From assembly GCF_013256625.1 (NCBI RefSeq), contig NZ_CP053908.1:372001-436000 (forward strand): DNA of 64,000 nucleotides, given 5' to 3'. The notes under the pieces are model-generated. The model did not search any database and was not told the origin of the DNA. It saw only the letters and a program-made list of their open reading frames with translations. Shown here piece by piece: positions 27,356 to 35,885 of this stretch; positions within the stretch are counted from its first letter, which is position 1, and the number at the start of each line of letters is the position of its first letter. The stretch is from Hymenobacter sp. BRD128 (lineage in GTDB: Bacteria > Bacteroidota > Bacteroidia > Cytophagales > Hymenobacteraceae). The translations under genes were made by a program, and so were the position numbers.

Positions 27356-28684
27356 ATGCACAACGCGAATAACTCATATTTAAAATTCTTGCAAGAAGAA
27401 CGGGTTCAGACTTGTTTGCAGCGCCAGCAGTTGGAAGAAGATTTAGAGCAATATATGGGGTTCGGAAAAGCGTTGCGCTATGCTTGTGTATATAGACTGG
27501 CCGCGCTACAGCTACGGGCTCAACAGTTTTCCCATCGTTTTTTCTCGGCCGAGCGCAGGTATATTCAGGCGCAGCAGCGGCTAGAACGAGCCAATTATAA
27601 GCCCTATCAGCTTGAGCTCATGCCCCCGGCTGTGTCCCAGCGCAAGCGGGTGGTACACGCTATTGCTTCGTTTGCGGTGGGCGGCTCGCAACAATTAATA
27701 GTAGATATTATTGAAGGTAGTAGTGACTTATATGAGCATCAGTTCATTCTTTATAATGACTACGAATGGAAATACTCTGCTGGGGTGCCCATTACCGAAC
27801 TGGCGTACATGCGCCATACCGAGGAGGCGCTAGCCCTCTTCCGCGAACTTAAGCCCGACATTGTGCACGTGCATTACTGGGGAAATCGAGTGAATGGCTA
27901 CGAGCACTGGCGCTGGTATCACCAGATATTCGAGGCAGCATTTGCTTACGGGGCGCATGTAACTGAAAATTGCAACAACCCCATTGCACCCTGTCTGCAC
28001 GAAAAGATTGAGCGGTATGCCTATGTAAGCAGGTATGCGCAGGATTATTCTGGTATTCCTTCGCCTAATAATCGAGTAGTATATTCGGGGTCAAACTTTT
28101 CGGTATTTACGCGTCCCGAGGAGCCAATGCCGAAGGACTGCATTGGCATGGTATATCGGCTGGACCGCGACAAACTGAATGTCGAATCGATAGATGTTTT
28201 TATCAAGGTTATTCAGCGCCGGCCGCAAACTAAGGCACTTATTGTGGGCAAGGGATACTACGATGAGCTATACCGACAAAAAGTAGCTGATGCTGGCCTT
28301 GCGGATAAGATTGAATTTACGGGCGTTATCCCTTATAGAGAATTGCCCGAATACTACCGGCGCATGTCGGTTTTTGTGGCGCCGGTGCATAAGGAGAGTT
28401 TTGGGCAGGTAACGCCGTTTGCCATGAATATGCGTATTCCAGTGGCCGCTTATGAGGTAGGCGCACTGCGCGAGATACTGGTGAGCGATGACGTTTTTGC
28501 ACCGGCCGGCGATAGCGATGCCCTAGCCGACACTATTGTGCGGCTGCTCGACCAGCCGGCTCGCCTAATGGAACTGGGACAGTTCAACCGGGAGCGGGCC
28601 CAACGACTATTTTCCCTCGAAGCAATGGTGCAGGCTTACCGGGAGATGTATGCTGAGTTGCTAGACCCGGCTAAAACCAACTAA
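27356..28684 (+). CDS. GT4-family glycosyltransferase with N-terminal helical extension
   Basis: 442 residues. The first ~95 are Gln/Glu/Arg-rich helix with no clear relative (coiled-coil-like). A GT-B core follows: VVHAIASFAVGGSQQLIVDI (donor/acceptor N-lobe), HVHYWGNRVNGYEHW, then the C-lobe with GMVYRLDRDKLNVES, ALIVGKGYYDELY, and the GT4 E-x7-E region (VAPVHKESFGQVTPFAMNMR). It is a retaining transferase using a nucleotide sugar; donor unknown. It is 40 bases downstream of the ABC gene and 5 bases before the next GT2, so one operon. Confidence 0.9.
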   Translation: MHNANNSYLKFLQEERVQTCLQRQQLEEDLEQYMGFGKALRYACVYRLAALQLRAQQFSHRFFSAERRYIQAQQRLERANYKPYQLELMPPAVSQRKRVVHAIASFAVGGSQQLIVDIIEGSSDLYEHQFILYNDYEWKYSAGVPITELAYMRHTEEALALFRELKPDIVHVHYWGNRVNGYEHWRWYHQIFEAAFAYGAHVTENCNNPIAPCLHEKIERYAYVSRYAQDYSGIPSPNNRVVYSGSNFSVFTRPEEPMPKDCIGMVYRLDRDKLNVESIDVFIKVIQRRPQTKALIVGKGYYDELYRQKVADAGLADKIEFTGVIPYRELPEYYRRMSVFVAPVHKESFGQVTPFAMNMRIPVAAYEVGALREILVSDDVFAPAGDSDALADTIVRLLDQPARLMELGQFNRERAQRLFSLEAMVQAYREMYAELLDPAKTN

Positions 28685-28689
28685 GCGCC

Positions 28690-29667
28690 ATGCCAAATAT
28701 CCAGCCGCTCATCAGCGTTATCATTCCGTGCTACAACTACGCGGCCTACATCCATGATGCCATTGAGAGCATCTTAGCCCAGACTTACAAAAACTGGGAA
28801 ATACTTATTATCGACGACGGCTCGAAGGATAACACAGCCGCCATCGTGCAGAAGTATGCCGACCAGGATGCCCGCATTATTTATCACTATCAAGCCAACC
28901 AGGGCCTGTCGGCGGCGCGCAACACCGGGCTAGGCCTGGCCAAAGGGGAGTATGTACAACTGCTGGACGCTGATGATTATCTGGCCCCTGAAAAGCTCGC
29001 GCTGCACTCAGCAGTGCTGCGCGAGCGCCCAGAAGTAGCCTTAGTATTTGGCGATACCTATAATTTTCAGCATGCCGAAGTGGTGGCCGAGCGTACGATA
29101 GTCCCGTTGCACCTGCAAATGGGACCTGTTTCGGGGCAAGGCCAGGAGTTGGCCTTGCACATGGCCCACGACAATATGTTTTTGCCCGGCAACCCGGTTT
29201 TTCGTAAGTCGCTGGCCGACCAGATTGGCAAGTTCAGCGAGCAGCTGTTTTCGCTCGAAGATTGGCACTTTTGGTACCGGGGTGTGCTGCTGGGCGCAGC
29301 TTATGCCTACGATAACCGCCCGGGCACCGAGTTCTATGCCCGCACCCACGGTAATAATATGTCAGGCAATCGGTACAAGATGTGGAAGTACAAAATTCAC
29401 GCCCGCAGGCTACTCATCGAACAATTGCAAAGCCAGCTAACTACCCAGGCTCCTGCTGGCCTGAACTTAGAAGCGCTGCTAGCGAAGCATCTGGTGCTGC
29501 TTTATGAAGAGCAGGCGCGCTTCAATCTGCTGTTTGAAAGTGTAGGCCAGGGCGTGGCCAATACCGTTCGCTATTTCTTAAAAGGCGAAAAGCCAGGTCA
29601 CATCTGGTATGACAGCGCTTATTGGCTGAAGGAGCGCCTGCTGGGTCGCAATAAAATCAGCGCGTAA
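28690..29667 (+). CDS. GT2-family glycosyltransferase
   Basis: 325 residues. GT-A fold: LISVIIPCYNYAAYIHDAI at the N-terminus, ILIIDDGSKDNT, NQGLSAARNTGL, and the metal-binding LLDADDYL (DxD at ~95). The acceptor region includes LPGNPVFRKSL and SLEDWHFWYR (ED-type catalytic base). Inverting, Mn/Mg-dependent. No membrane helix. Translationally close to the GT4 before it (5 bases). Confidence 0.93.
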   Translation: MPNIQPLISVIIPCYNYAAYIHDAIESILAQTYKNWEILIIDDGSKDNTAAIVQKYADQDARIIYHYQANQGLSAARNTGLGLAKGEYVQLLDADDYLAPEKLALHSAVLRERPEVALVFGDTYNFQHAEVVAERTIVPLHLQMGPVSGQGQELALHMAHDNMFLPGNPVFRKSLADQIGKFSEQLFSLEDWHFWYRGVLLGAAYAYDNRPGTEFYARTHGNNMSGNRYKMWKYKIHARRLLIEQLQSQLTTQAPAGLNLEALLAKHLVLLYEEQARFNLLFESVGQGVANTVRYFLKGEKPGHIWYDSAYWLKERLLGRNKISA

Positions 29668-29706
29668 CCCGATGCGAGTGCTTAGTATGTCACGGATTGC
29701 ACACAC

Positions 29707-30615
29707 ATGATTATCTGGCTAAAAAATCACTGGCTGCTCGCCGACGGAGCCATCTTTCGGCAGCTGCGGGTAGTGCCCGACTCTATGGTGCTAACCGAGC
29801 ATCGCCGCATCTGGCTGCACAACTGGAAGGGTTTGCTGCAAATCTGGCTGCGCTTCGCCAAAAAGCGTCTGCCTGCCGGCAAGCCCTATGTACGGGTGCA
29901 TACTTCGTACCGCGGCTACTACCACTGGCTGCTGGAAAGTATTCCCAAGCTGCTGGAAGCCCAGCGCACCATTCCGGCTTTTACCCTACTGCTGCCCGCG
30001 TCGTATACCGATGCCTTTTATACCGACACGTTGCGCCTGCTCCAACTCACGGCAGTGGAGCGCCTGCAGCCCCAAACTATGTACCGGGTGCCAGAGCTAG
30101 CCCTGCCGCTCTTGCCCGAAGCCCAGGGCAACTACTCGGCCCAAACCATGCGGGAGGTGAAAGCCGTGCTTCTGGCTGCCGCCGGAGTAGGGCAGGAGGC
30201 ACCGGCCTCGCCCACGCGCCTCTACATCAGCCGGCGCAAAGCGCCGCGCCGCAAGGTGCTGAACGAGCTTGAGGTAGAGCAACTGCTGAGCCGTTATGGC
30301 TTTCAATGCGTATGCTTTGAGGATTTTGCCTTTGAAGACCAGCTGCGGCTGTGCGCCAGTGCCAACGTGCTGGTGAGCATGCACGGTGCCGGCTTGTCAA
30401 ATATGATATTCATGCCCGAGCGGGCGACGGTGGTAGAATTTCGTAAGTATGACGACGGCCATAATTACTTCTTTACCCGGCTAGGTGAGGTTCTGGGCTA
30501 CCAGTACCACTTGCTATACTGCCCGGCGGCCGATGAGCAGCAGTCGGTGCAAGATGCTGACTTGTACGTAGATATTGCGGCACTCGATACCGTTTTACAG
30601 CAGTTGCCCGCTTAA
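29707..30615 (+). CDS. GT61-family glycosyltransferase (GC-rich copy)
   Basis: 302 residues, homologous to the AT-rich gene at 21349 but shorter at the N-terminus and in native-like base composition. Shared blocks: YHWLLESIPKLLEAQ, RLYISRRKAPRRKVLNELE, FEDFAFEDQLRLC and VSMHGAGLSNMIFMPERATV. Cytoplasmic GT-B-like enzyme; donor unknown, xylose possible given ugd/uxs. A second frame over its first half (from 29697) is a shadow. The stop lies 31 bases before the next GT2 start. Confidence 0.9.
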   Translation: MIIWLKNHWLLADGAIFRQLRVVPDSMVLTEHRRIWLHNWKGLLQIWLRFAKKRLPAGKPYVRVHTSYRGYYHWLLESIPKLLEAQRTIPAFTLLLPASYTDAFYTDTLRLLQLTAVERLQPQTMYRVPELALPLLPEAQGNYSAQTMREVKAVLLAAAGVGQEAPASPTRLYISRRKAPRRKVLNELEVEQLLSRYGFQCVCFEDFAFEDQLRLCASANVLVSMHGAGLSNMIFMPERATVVEFRKYDDGHNYFFTRLGEVLGYQYHLLYCPAADEQQSVQDADLYVDIAALDTVLQQLPA

Positions 30616-30646
30616 GCGCAGGCCGTTGCCTCATATACTCCAGGCC

Positions 30647-31630
30647 ATGACCCCGGTGAAAGTTTCTGTCCTGATTCCAGCTTACAATGCGGCACCCTAT
30701 ATCGAGCAGACCCTGGATTCGGTGCTAGCCCAAACCTGGCCGCACGTGGAAGTGGTAGTAGTAGATGATGGTTCACGGGATGACACCCTAGCCAAGGCCC
30801 GGCGCTATGCCAGCGAGAAGGTGCAGGTGGTGTCGCAGGCCAACGCGGGGGCTAGTGCGGCGCGCAATCGAGCCTTTGCCCTGGCCACCGGCGACTACAT
30901 TCAATACCTCGACGCCGATGACTTGTTGCACCCCGACAAAATTCGGGCGCAGCTGGCCTGCCTGCAGCAGCACCCGGGCGCGCAGCTAGCCGCCTCGGCC
31001 TGGGCCATGTTTTACCACGAGCCCGACGAGCAGGCCCTGCGCCCCACCGTGCTATGGCAAGACTATACTGACCCCGTGCAGTGGCTCGTAACGGCCTGGG
31101 AAAACGGCGTATGGATGCAGCCTTCAGCCTGGCTCACGCACCGCGCCCTCATTGAGGCGGCCGGCCCCTGGGATGAGGCCATCTCATTGCACGACGACGG
31201 TGAGTTTTTCAGCCGCGTATTGCTGCAAACCCAGAACATCGTCTTTTGTCCCGCTGCCAAGTCGTTTTACCGCAAGGGCCTCAGCGATTCGCTCAGCAGT
31301 ATTCGCAGCGAGAAAGCTACCCGTTCGCACCTAGCAGTGTGCCAATCGTATGAAGCGCACCTGCTAGCTGCCCGCAATACCCCTCAAACGCGCTTGGCCT
31401 GTGCCAACAATTACCAGCGCCTCATTTACGAGTATTATCCTCAGCATGCCGAGGTGCGCCGGTTGGCGGCGGCCAGGGTCCAGGCGCTGGGCGGCAGCAC
31501 GGCCGCTCCGTTTACAACCCCTGCTTTTCGGCTGGTAAATAAATTGCTGGGCTGGCAGCTATCGAAGCGCCTGCAAGATTTTGTGTATACTCATAACCTA
31601 AACCCCGCCGCCTGGCTAGGCCGCCGGTAG
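30647..31630 (+). CDS. GT2-family glycosyltransferase
   Basis: 327 residues. VSVLIPAYNAAPYIEQTLDS, VVVVDDGSRDDT, NAGASAARNRAF, and YLDADDLL with the DxD metal motif (~95). The catalytic region includes LHDDGEFFSRVLL. The frame is open 24 codons further upstream into the previous gene, but family N-termini and spacing favour the ATG at 30647. The C-terminal third is helical with no recognised domain. Confidence 0.92.
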   Translation: MTPVKVSVLIPAYNAAPYIEQTLDSVLAQTWPHVEVVVVDDGSRDDTLAKARRYASEKVQVVSQANAGASAARNRAFALATGDYIQYLDADDLLHPDKIRAQLACLQQHPGAQLAASAWAMFYHEPDEQALRPTVLWQDYTDPVQWLVTAWENGVWMQPSAWLTHRALIEAAGPWDEAISLHDDGEFFSRVLLQTQNIVFCPAAKSFYRKGLSDSLSSIRSEKATRSHLAVCQSYEAHLLAARNTPQTRLACANNYQRLIYEYYPQHAEVRRLAAARVQALGGSTAAPFTTPAFRLVNKLLGWQLSKRLQDFVYTHNLNPAAWLGRR

Positions 31631-31647
31631 GAATCTTCCTTCTTCCC

Positions 31648-32649
31648 ATGCCCAAAGTATCCGTAGTGCTGCCCGTCTATAACGTAGCGGCCCATATTCG
31701 GGGTACCATCGAGAGCCTGCTGCGGCAAACTTATCCGGATTTTGAGCTGCTGATTCTTGACGACTGCTCGACCGACGATACTGTGGCGCAGATTCAGCAG
31801 CTTGCTGACCCACGGCTGCGCCTCATCCGCAACGGGCGCAACCTAGGGCGTGCCGGCACCGACAATGCCGCCTTGCCGCACGTGCAGGGCGAATACATTG
31901 CCAAAATGGATGGCGACGATATTTGCCACCCCGAGCGCCTGGCCAAGCAGGTGGCCTACCTCGACGCGCACCCTGAGGTAAATATCGTGGGAAGCTTCAT
32001 GCAGAACTTCGGGGCTAGCACCTACCTTAACCGCTATCCTGCCCAACCCGCCGATACGCAGGTGCTGACCTTGTTTACCCTCCCCACCGGCAACCCGTCG
32101 GCGATGATGCGTACCAGCTTGTTTCGCGAGCAGGGCCTGCGCTACAACGCCAGCCTGCGCCAAACGGAGGACTACGATTTTTGCGCCCGCTACATTCGGC
32201 AATTGCGCATTGCCACCATTCAGGAGGCGCTCATCAACTACCGGGTGCCGGTGCGCACTCAGAAGCAAGCTATTCTGAACGAACGCGAGAGCGTATCAGA
32301 CCACGTGCGCGAGCAATTGCTGCGCGACTGGGGCATTCCCTTCACCGCGCGCGAGCTGCACGTATACAATACCCTGGCGATGCTGGAGCGCCCGCCCGGC
32401 GACGTGACGCTGGCTGAAGTAGACGCGTGGTTGCGTAAGTTGCTTGCCTTCAATGAACGGCAGCCCCTATTTGAGCCAGCAGCCCTGCAGCGGGGGTTGG
32501 GCGAGCGCTGGTTTGAGGTGTGCTACACTTATCCGCAGCGCCGGCTAGGGGCGTTGCGAGAGTTCAGAAACAGCCCTCTGGCCGCCTATAGCGCAGTGGC
32601 TGGCCGGCAGCACCTCAAATTTATTGTGAAAGCCTTTCGGCAGTTTTAG
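31648..32649 (+). CDS. GT2-family glycosyltransferase
   Basis: 333 residues. VSVVLPVYNVAAHIRGTIES, LLILDDCSTDDT, NLGRAGTDNAAL and IAKMDGDDICHPERL (DxD ~91). The block LRQTEDYDFCARYI supplies the ED catalytic pair. It is of the WfgS/EpsE-like type common in Bacteroidota exopolysaccharide loci. 17 bases after the previous stop and 3 before the next start, so translation is probably coupled. Confidence 0.92.
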   Translation: MPKVSVVLPVYNVAAHIRGTIESLLRQTYPDFELLILDDCSTDDTVAQIQQLADPRLRLIRNGRNLGRAGTDNAALPHVQGEYIAKMDGDDICHPERLAKQVAYLDAHPEVNIVGSFMQNFGASTYLNRYPAQPADTQVLTLFTLPTGNPSAMMRTSLFREQGLRYNASLRQTEDYDFCARYIRQLRIATIQEALINYRVPVRTQKQAILNERESVSDHVREQLLRDWGIPFTARELHVYNTLAMLERPPGDVTLAEVDAWLRKLLAFNERQPLFEPAALQRGLGERWFEVCYTYPQRRLGALREFRNSPLAAYSAVAGRQHLKFIVKAFRQF

Positions 32650-32652
32650 TGT

Positions 32653-33900
32653 ATGAATTCTTCTTCCCGCAACGTTTTATTGGTTATTCCCTGCTTTGGG
32701 TTTGGGGGCGCGCAACAAGTATTTCACGACCATAGCGTGGAGCTGTCAAGCCGCTTCCAGGTCACGGAATGCGTGTTCAACCTGGACTTGCCCGACGTAT
32801 ACCCCAGTGGCAACCCGGTAATAAGCCTGCAAGTAGAGGCAGCCGCTGGGCTGAGCGGCAAACTCAAAAGCTTCTGGCAGCGCATCCAGCATCTGCGCCG
32901 CATCAAGCACGAGCAGCACACCGATATCAGCATTAGCCACCTCGAAGGCGCCGACTACGTAAACCTGCTAAGCCGCGTGGGAGAGCGCACGATTGCGGTT
33001 ATTCATGGTTCGAAGGTGCACGACGACAGCATGGTTGGGTGGACAGGCTGGCTGCGGCAGCATATTCTGCTGCCTTTTATCTACCGCCTGCCCGACCATA
33101 TAGTGACCGTGAGCCGCGAACTGCGGCAAGAATTGGTTGGGGTATATGGCATTAAGCCCGAGCGCGTTACGGTTATTAATAATTTCTTTTATCCCGAGCA
33201 AATTTTGGCTAAGGCCAACGAGCCCATCGAGCCGCAGTACGAGGCGCTCTTCAGCGCGCCGCGCGTGATGGTAACCTCGGGCCGCTTCGCTCCCCAAAAA
33301 AACCAGGCGCCGCTGCTCGATGTCTTTGCCACGCTGCTGCGCGAGCAGCCAGGCAGCAAATTGGTTTTTCTGGGTGATGGCGACCTGCGCGACAAGCTGG
33401 TGACCCAGACGCTGGGGCTAGGCCTGCGCCTTTACCAAGCCTGGAACAACGACCCGCTAGACCAAGAATATGATGTATACATGCTGGGTTTTCAGAAAAA
33501 CCCCTTCAAATACATCCGGCGGGCTGGGTTATTCGTTTTTCCTTCTGAATGGGAAGGCTTCCCGTTGGCACTCTGCGAAGCCATGATTTGTGGCACCCCG
33601 GTTATCACCACCGACTGCCCTACCGGCCCTCGCGAGATTCTGGCGCCTGCCACGCCTCCGACTAAGGTAGCCGCTACCACCGAATGGGCTGATTACGGCG
33701 TATTGATGCCCCTGCTCGACCCTGATTTTCGGCAGCACGCGCTTGCCGAGTGGGTTGCTACGCTAAAGCAACTGTTGGCCGACGGTGAAAAACGCGCCCA
33801 CTACGCCCGGCAGGGCGCACAGCGGATGCAGGATTTCACCGCCGAAAAGATGTTTAGCAAGTGGCTAGCGGTAATCGACCAGGTGCTAGCCAAAAAGTAG
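32653..33900 (+). CDS. GT4-family glycosyltransferase
   Basis: 415 residues, GT-B. N-lobe VLLVIPCFGFGGAQQVFHDH; SISHLEGADYVNLL and IAVIHGSK. C-lobe VTSGRFAPQKN, LVFLGDGDLRDKL, then VFPSEWEGFPLALCEAMICGTPVITTD with the E-x7-E motif. Retaining transferase of the GalNAc/GlcNAc PglA/PglJ-like type; donor unknown. It is the last gene of the co-directional run that starts at the ABC exporter; the following gene is on the other strand with only one base between stops. Confidence 0.92.
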   Translation: MNSSSRNVLLVIPCFGFGGAQQVFHDHSVELSSRFQVTECVFNLDLPDVYPSGNPVISLQVEAAAGLSGKLKSFWQRIQHLRRIKHEQHTDISISHLEGADYVNLLSRVGERTIAVIHGSKVHDDSMVGWTGWLRQHILLPFIYRLPDHIVTVSRELRQELVGVYGIKPERVTVINNFFYPEQILAKANEPIEPQYEALFSAPRVMVTSGRFAPQKNQAPLLDVFATLLREQPGSKLVFLGDGDLRDKLVTQTLGLGLRLYQAWNNDPLDQEYDVYMLGFQKNPFKYIRRAGLFVFPSEWEGFPLALCEAMICGTPVITTDCPTGPREILAPATPPTKVAATTEWADYGVLMPLLDPDFRQHALAEWVATLKQLLADGEKRAHYARQGAQRMQDFTAEKMFSKWLAVIDQVLAKK

Positions 33901-33901
33901 C

Positions 33902-35575
33902 CTAGCGACCCAGCAAAGCACGCAGCCGCGTCCAGGCAACGACCGGGATGAAGCGGTAGCGTTTGAAATCAATCACTGTGTGCTGCTCGTCGATGCGCGA
34001 CATGGTGTGCAGGCCGTCGGGGTATCCGGGGTGCGGCGAAGTTAATTCGACGGCGGCCCGCTCGGCGTATAAAGCAGGAGTAAGGGTCAGTATCTCGTTG
34101 ATGACGATGCCGCCGCCGTAGCCCCGCGAAAAGTCCTGAGCCGGGCGGTACCAGCGCCCCTCGTGTTGAAAGGGCGTGCCGGCGGGGCGGGCGCTGCGTA
34201 CATCGGTTTTTACCGGGTTTTGCGGGTGTTGTTGCCAGGGACCGGTCAATTGGTCGGCGTAAGCCACGTAGAGATTTAGGTCGGGGTCGCGGTCCTTGCG
34301 GGTATAAAACAGCCAGTAGCGCCCCTCGTGCTCAATAACGGTGGGGTCGACACCTGGCAGCGCTAGGCCTGGCAGCGCCGCCGCCGCTGGCTGCTGGCGG
34401 GGAGCGCTTAGGTCGTAAAGGGCAATCTTGTCATCGGCCGCCGACTCAGGCAGGCAGTAATTGCCAAACAGGTAGGGATAAGAGAGGTGATAAGGAAAAT
34501 CCATGACCGACTCGGCCACAGCACCTGCTTGCCACGGGTAGCGGAGCCGGGCAATGGTGCCCCGGTTTACGCGGTAATCGAACGACTCAAAATAAATCCA
34601 GGTACCATTAGCCTCGGGCCGACCAAAGCAGTCGGCAAAAAACGTGGTGCGGTTGGGCAGCGGGGCAGTATCGACGGAAATTCCACGCAGTTGTTCGGGC
34701 TGCAAAAAGTCCTGGATGGGCCGCGCCACTACCCCAATGTTCCATTCTTCGGCCCGTAAGAAGGTTTCGTAGGCCTTCCGCAGTTTATTGCGCAGCACTT
34801 TAGCCGCAAAAATTAAGAACTGCTTATTAGTGGGCGGGTAATAGATGGGCGCGTTGGTTGGGGTAGCCGTGGTAAAGTCTAGCTGGGCTGGGTCAAGTTG
34901 CAGTTGCCGGCAGATGGCCGCTGGCCAGTGCGCACTTTCGTCATACACCATGTCGATGGTGCCGGTATAGCTGTAAAATTTGGTGCGAAAAAACCCTTTC
35001 TTTAGCACTACGCCACCGTCAAGCTTGTCAGTAAGTCGCTGCAGGATGGCGCCCGTAACGGGGTCGTTACGATAAATTTCCCAGAAGCAGGGCGGTGCCC
35101 CACGATAGTGCATTTCATCGTCGTGATGAAACGACCACACCCCAAAGCGTGGCGTAGCTAAAATTTTGCCCCGAATAATATTGTAAGCAAAACGCAACAC
35201 GAAGTCTAGTTGGTAGCTGGCTACATTTTCAATATCAGCTTCCGTAAAATACTGTGAGAATTTACCCTTTAGCTGCACGGTACAGGTGAGGGCAGGCGTG
35301 CGAGCTATCAGGTCAGCAATGCCCACCCGACGGGTGGCGGCTGGCTTATAAAGCAGCTTGCTGTAGGCGGTAAACAGCAAGCGCCGTGGACTAATGCGCG
35401 CCGCCCGGCTAGCTACGCTCATGGCTCGGCCCAGTACTTGACCCTCTACAATAAGTAGGTCCAGCGAAACTCCCGGCGTGGCCAGCAGCCGGTCAATAAC
35501 CTGTCGCTCCCAGGCGGCCAGGTGGTTACCATTGCACATTATCCCGAATCGTATCTTAGGAAAGGGCTGATTCAT
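33902..35575 (-). CDS. Formyltransferase-like / GINT-type propeller fusion
   Basis: 557 residues with two parts. Residues ~10-200 resemble formyltransferases of the methionyl-tRNA/UDP-sugar type: a FRFAYNIIRGKIL region, then FHHDDEMHYRGAPPCFWEI (~149-167), TGAILQRLTDKLDGG (D186). Catalytic His and Asp are recognisable, but the usual Asn of the N-H-D triad seems replaced. Residues ~270-545 look like the five-blade-propeller-like region of plant glucosamine-inositolphosphorylceramide transferase and GH43-type proteins (LSYPYLFG, GVDPTVIEHEGRYWLFYT, GRWYRPAQDFSRGYGGG). A role in N-acylating or attaching an amino sugar is inferred. It is convergent with the GT operon. Confidence 0.72.
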   Translation of the reverse strand: MNQPFPKIRFGIMCNGNHLAAWERQVIDRLLATPGVSLDLLIVEGQVLGRAMSVASRAARISPRRLLFTAYSKLLYKPAATRRVGIADLIARTPALTCTVQLKGKFSQYFTEADIENVASYQLDFVLRFAYNIIRGKILATPRFGVWSFHHDDEMHYRGAPPCFWEIYRNDPVTGAILQRLTDKLDGGVVLKKGFFRTKFYSYTGTIDMVYDESAHWPAAICRQLQLDPAQLDFTTATPTNAPIYYPPTNKQFLIFAAKVLRNKLRKAYETFLRAEEWNIGVVARPIQDFLQPEQLRGISVDTAPLPNRTTFFADCFGRPEANGTWIYFESFDYRVNRGTIARLRYPWQAGAVAESVMDFPYHLSYPYLFGNYCLPESAADDKIALYDLSAPRQQPAAAALPGLALPGVDPTVIEHEGRYWLFYTRKDRDPDLNLYVAYADQLTGPWQQHPQNPVKTDVRSARPAGTPFQHEGRWYRPAQDFSRGYGGGIVINEILTLTPALYAERAAVELTSPHPGYPDGLHTMSRIDEQHTVIDFKRYRFIPVVAWTRLRALLGR

Positions 35576-35885
35576 AAGTATAAAGAAGCGCGCGGTTAAG
35601 CGACGCAGCCGGCTTACCGCAGCGGCCCGAGTGGCGAACCGCTAGTAACATAAGCCCGGCAAAGTTAGGCCACGATGCCATATGGGCTATCGCCATCCTA
35701 GTACACCCTAGAGGGATTGGGCTATTCATGCAAAGTACGGTTACCTTTGCTTAGCTCATTGATTTATCCTTGCATTAATAAAAAAGGTCCTTGCAAGTTA
35801 TTAGATACAATTTTTTGTTTATATAATATGGTAATATGTTTTGATATTTTAAATTGATATAGTTAAAATTTTTTAATAATTTGAC
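35576..35885 (+). promoter_or_regulatory. Divergent spacer with a predicted -7 box for the acyltransferase gene
   Basis: 310 bases between divergent genes, no ORF. TACCTTTG at 35742-35749 is an exact plus-strand -7 box, leaving a leader of about 130 bases that is very AT-rich near its 3' end (35790-35880). Confidence 0.4.

Noticed and set aside
29697-30272. 191-codon plus frame over the GT61 gene
   Set aside because: It is out of frame with the clear GT61 reading and is Ala/Arg/Pro-rich, typical of a shadow of a GC-rich gene.
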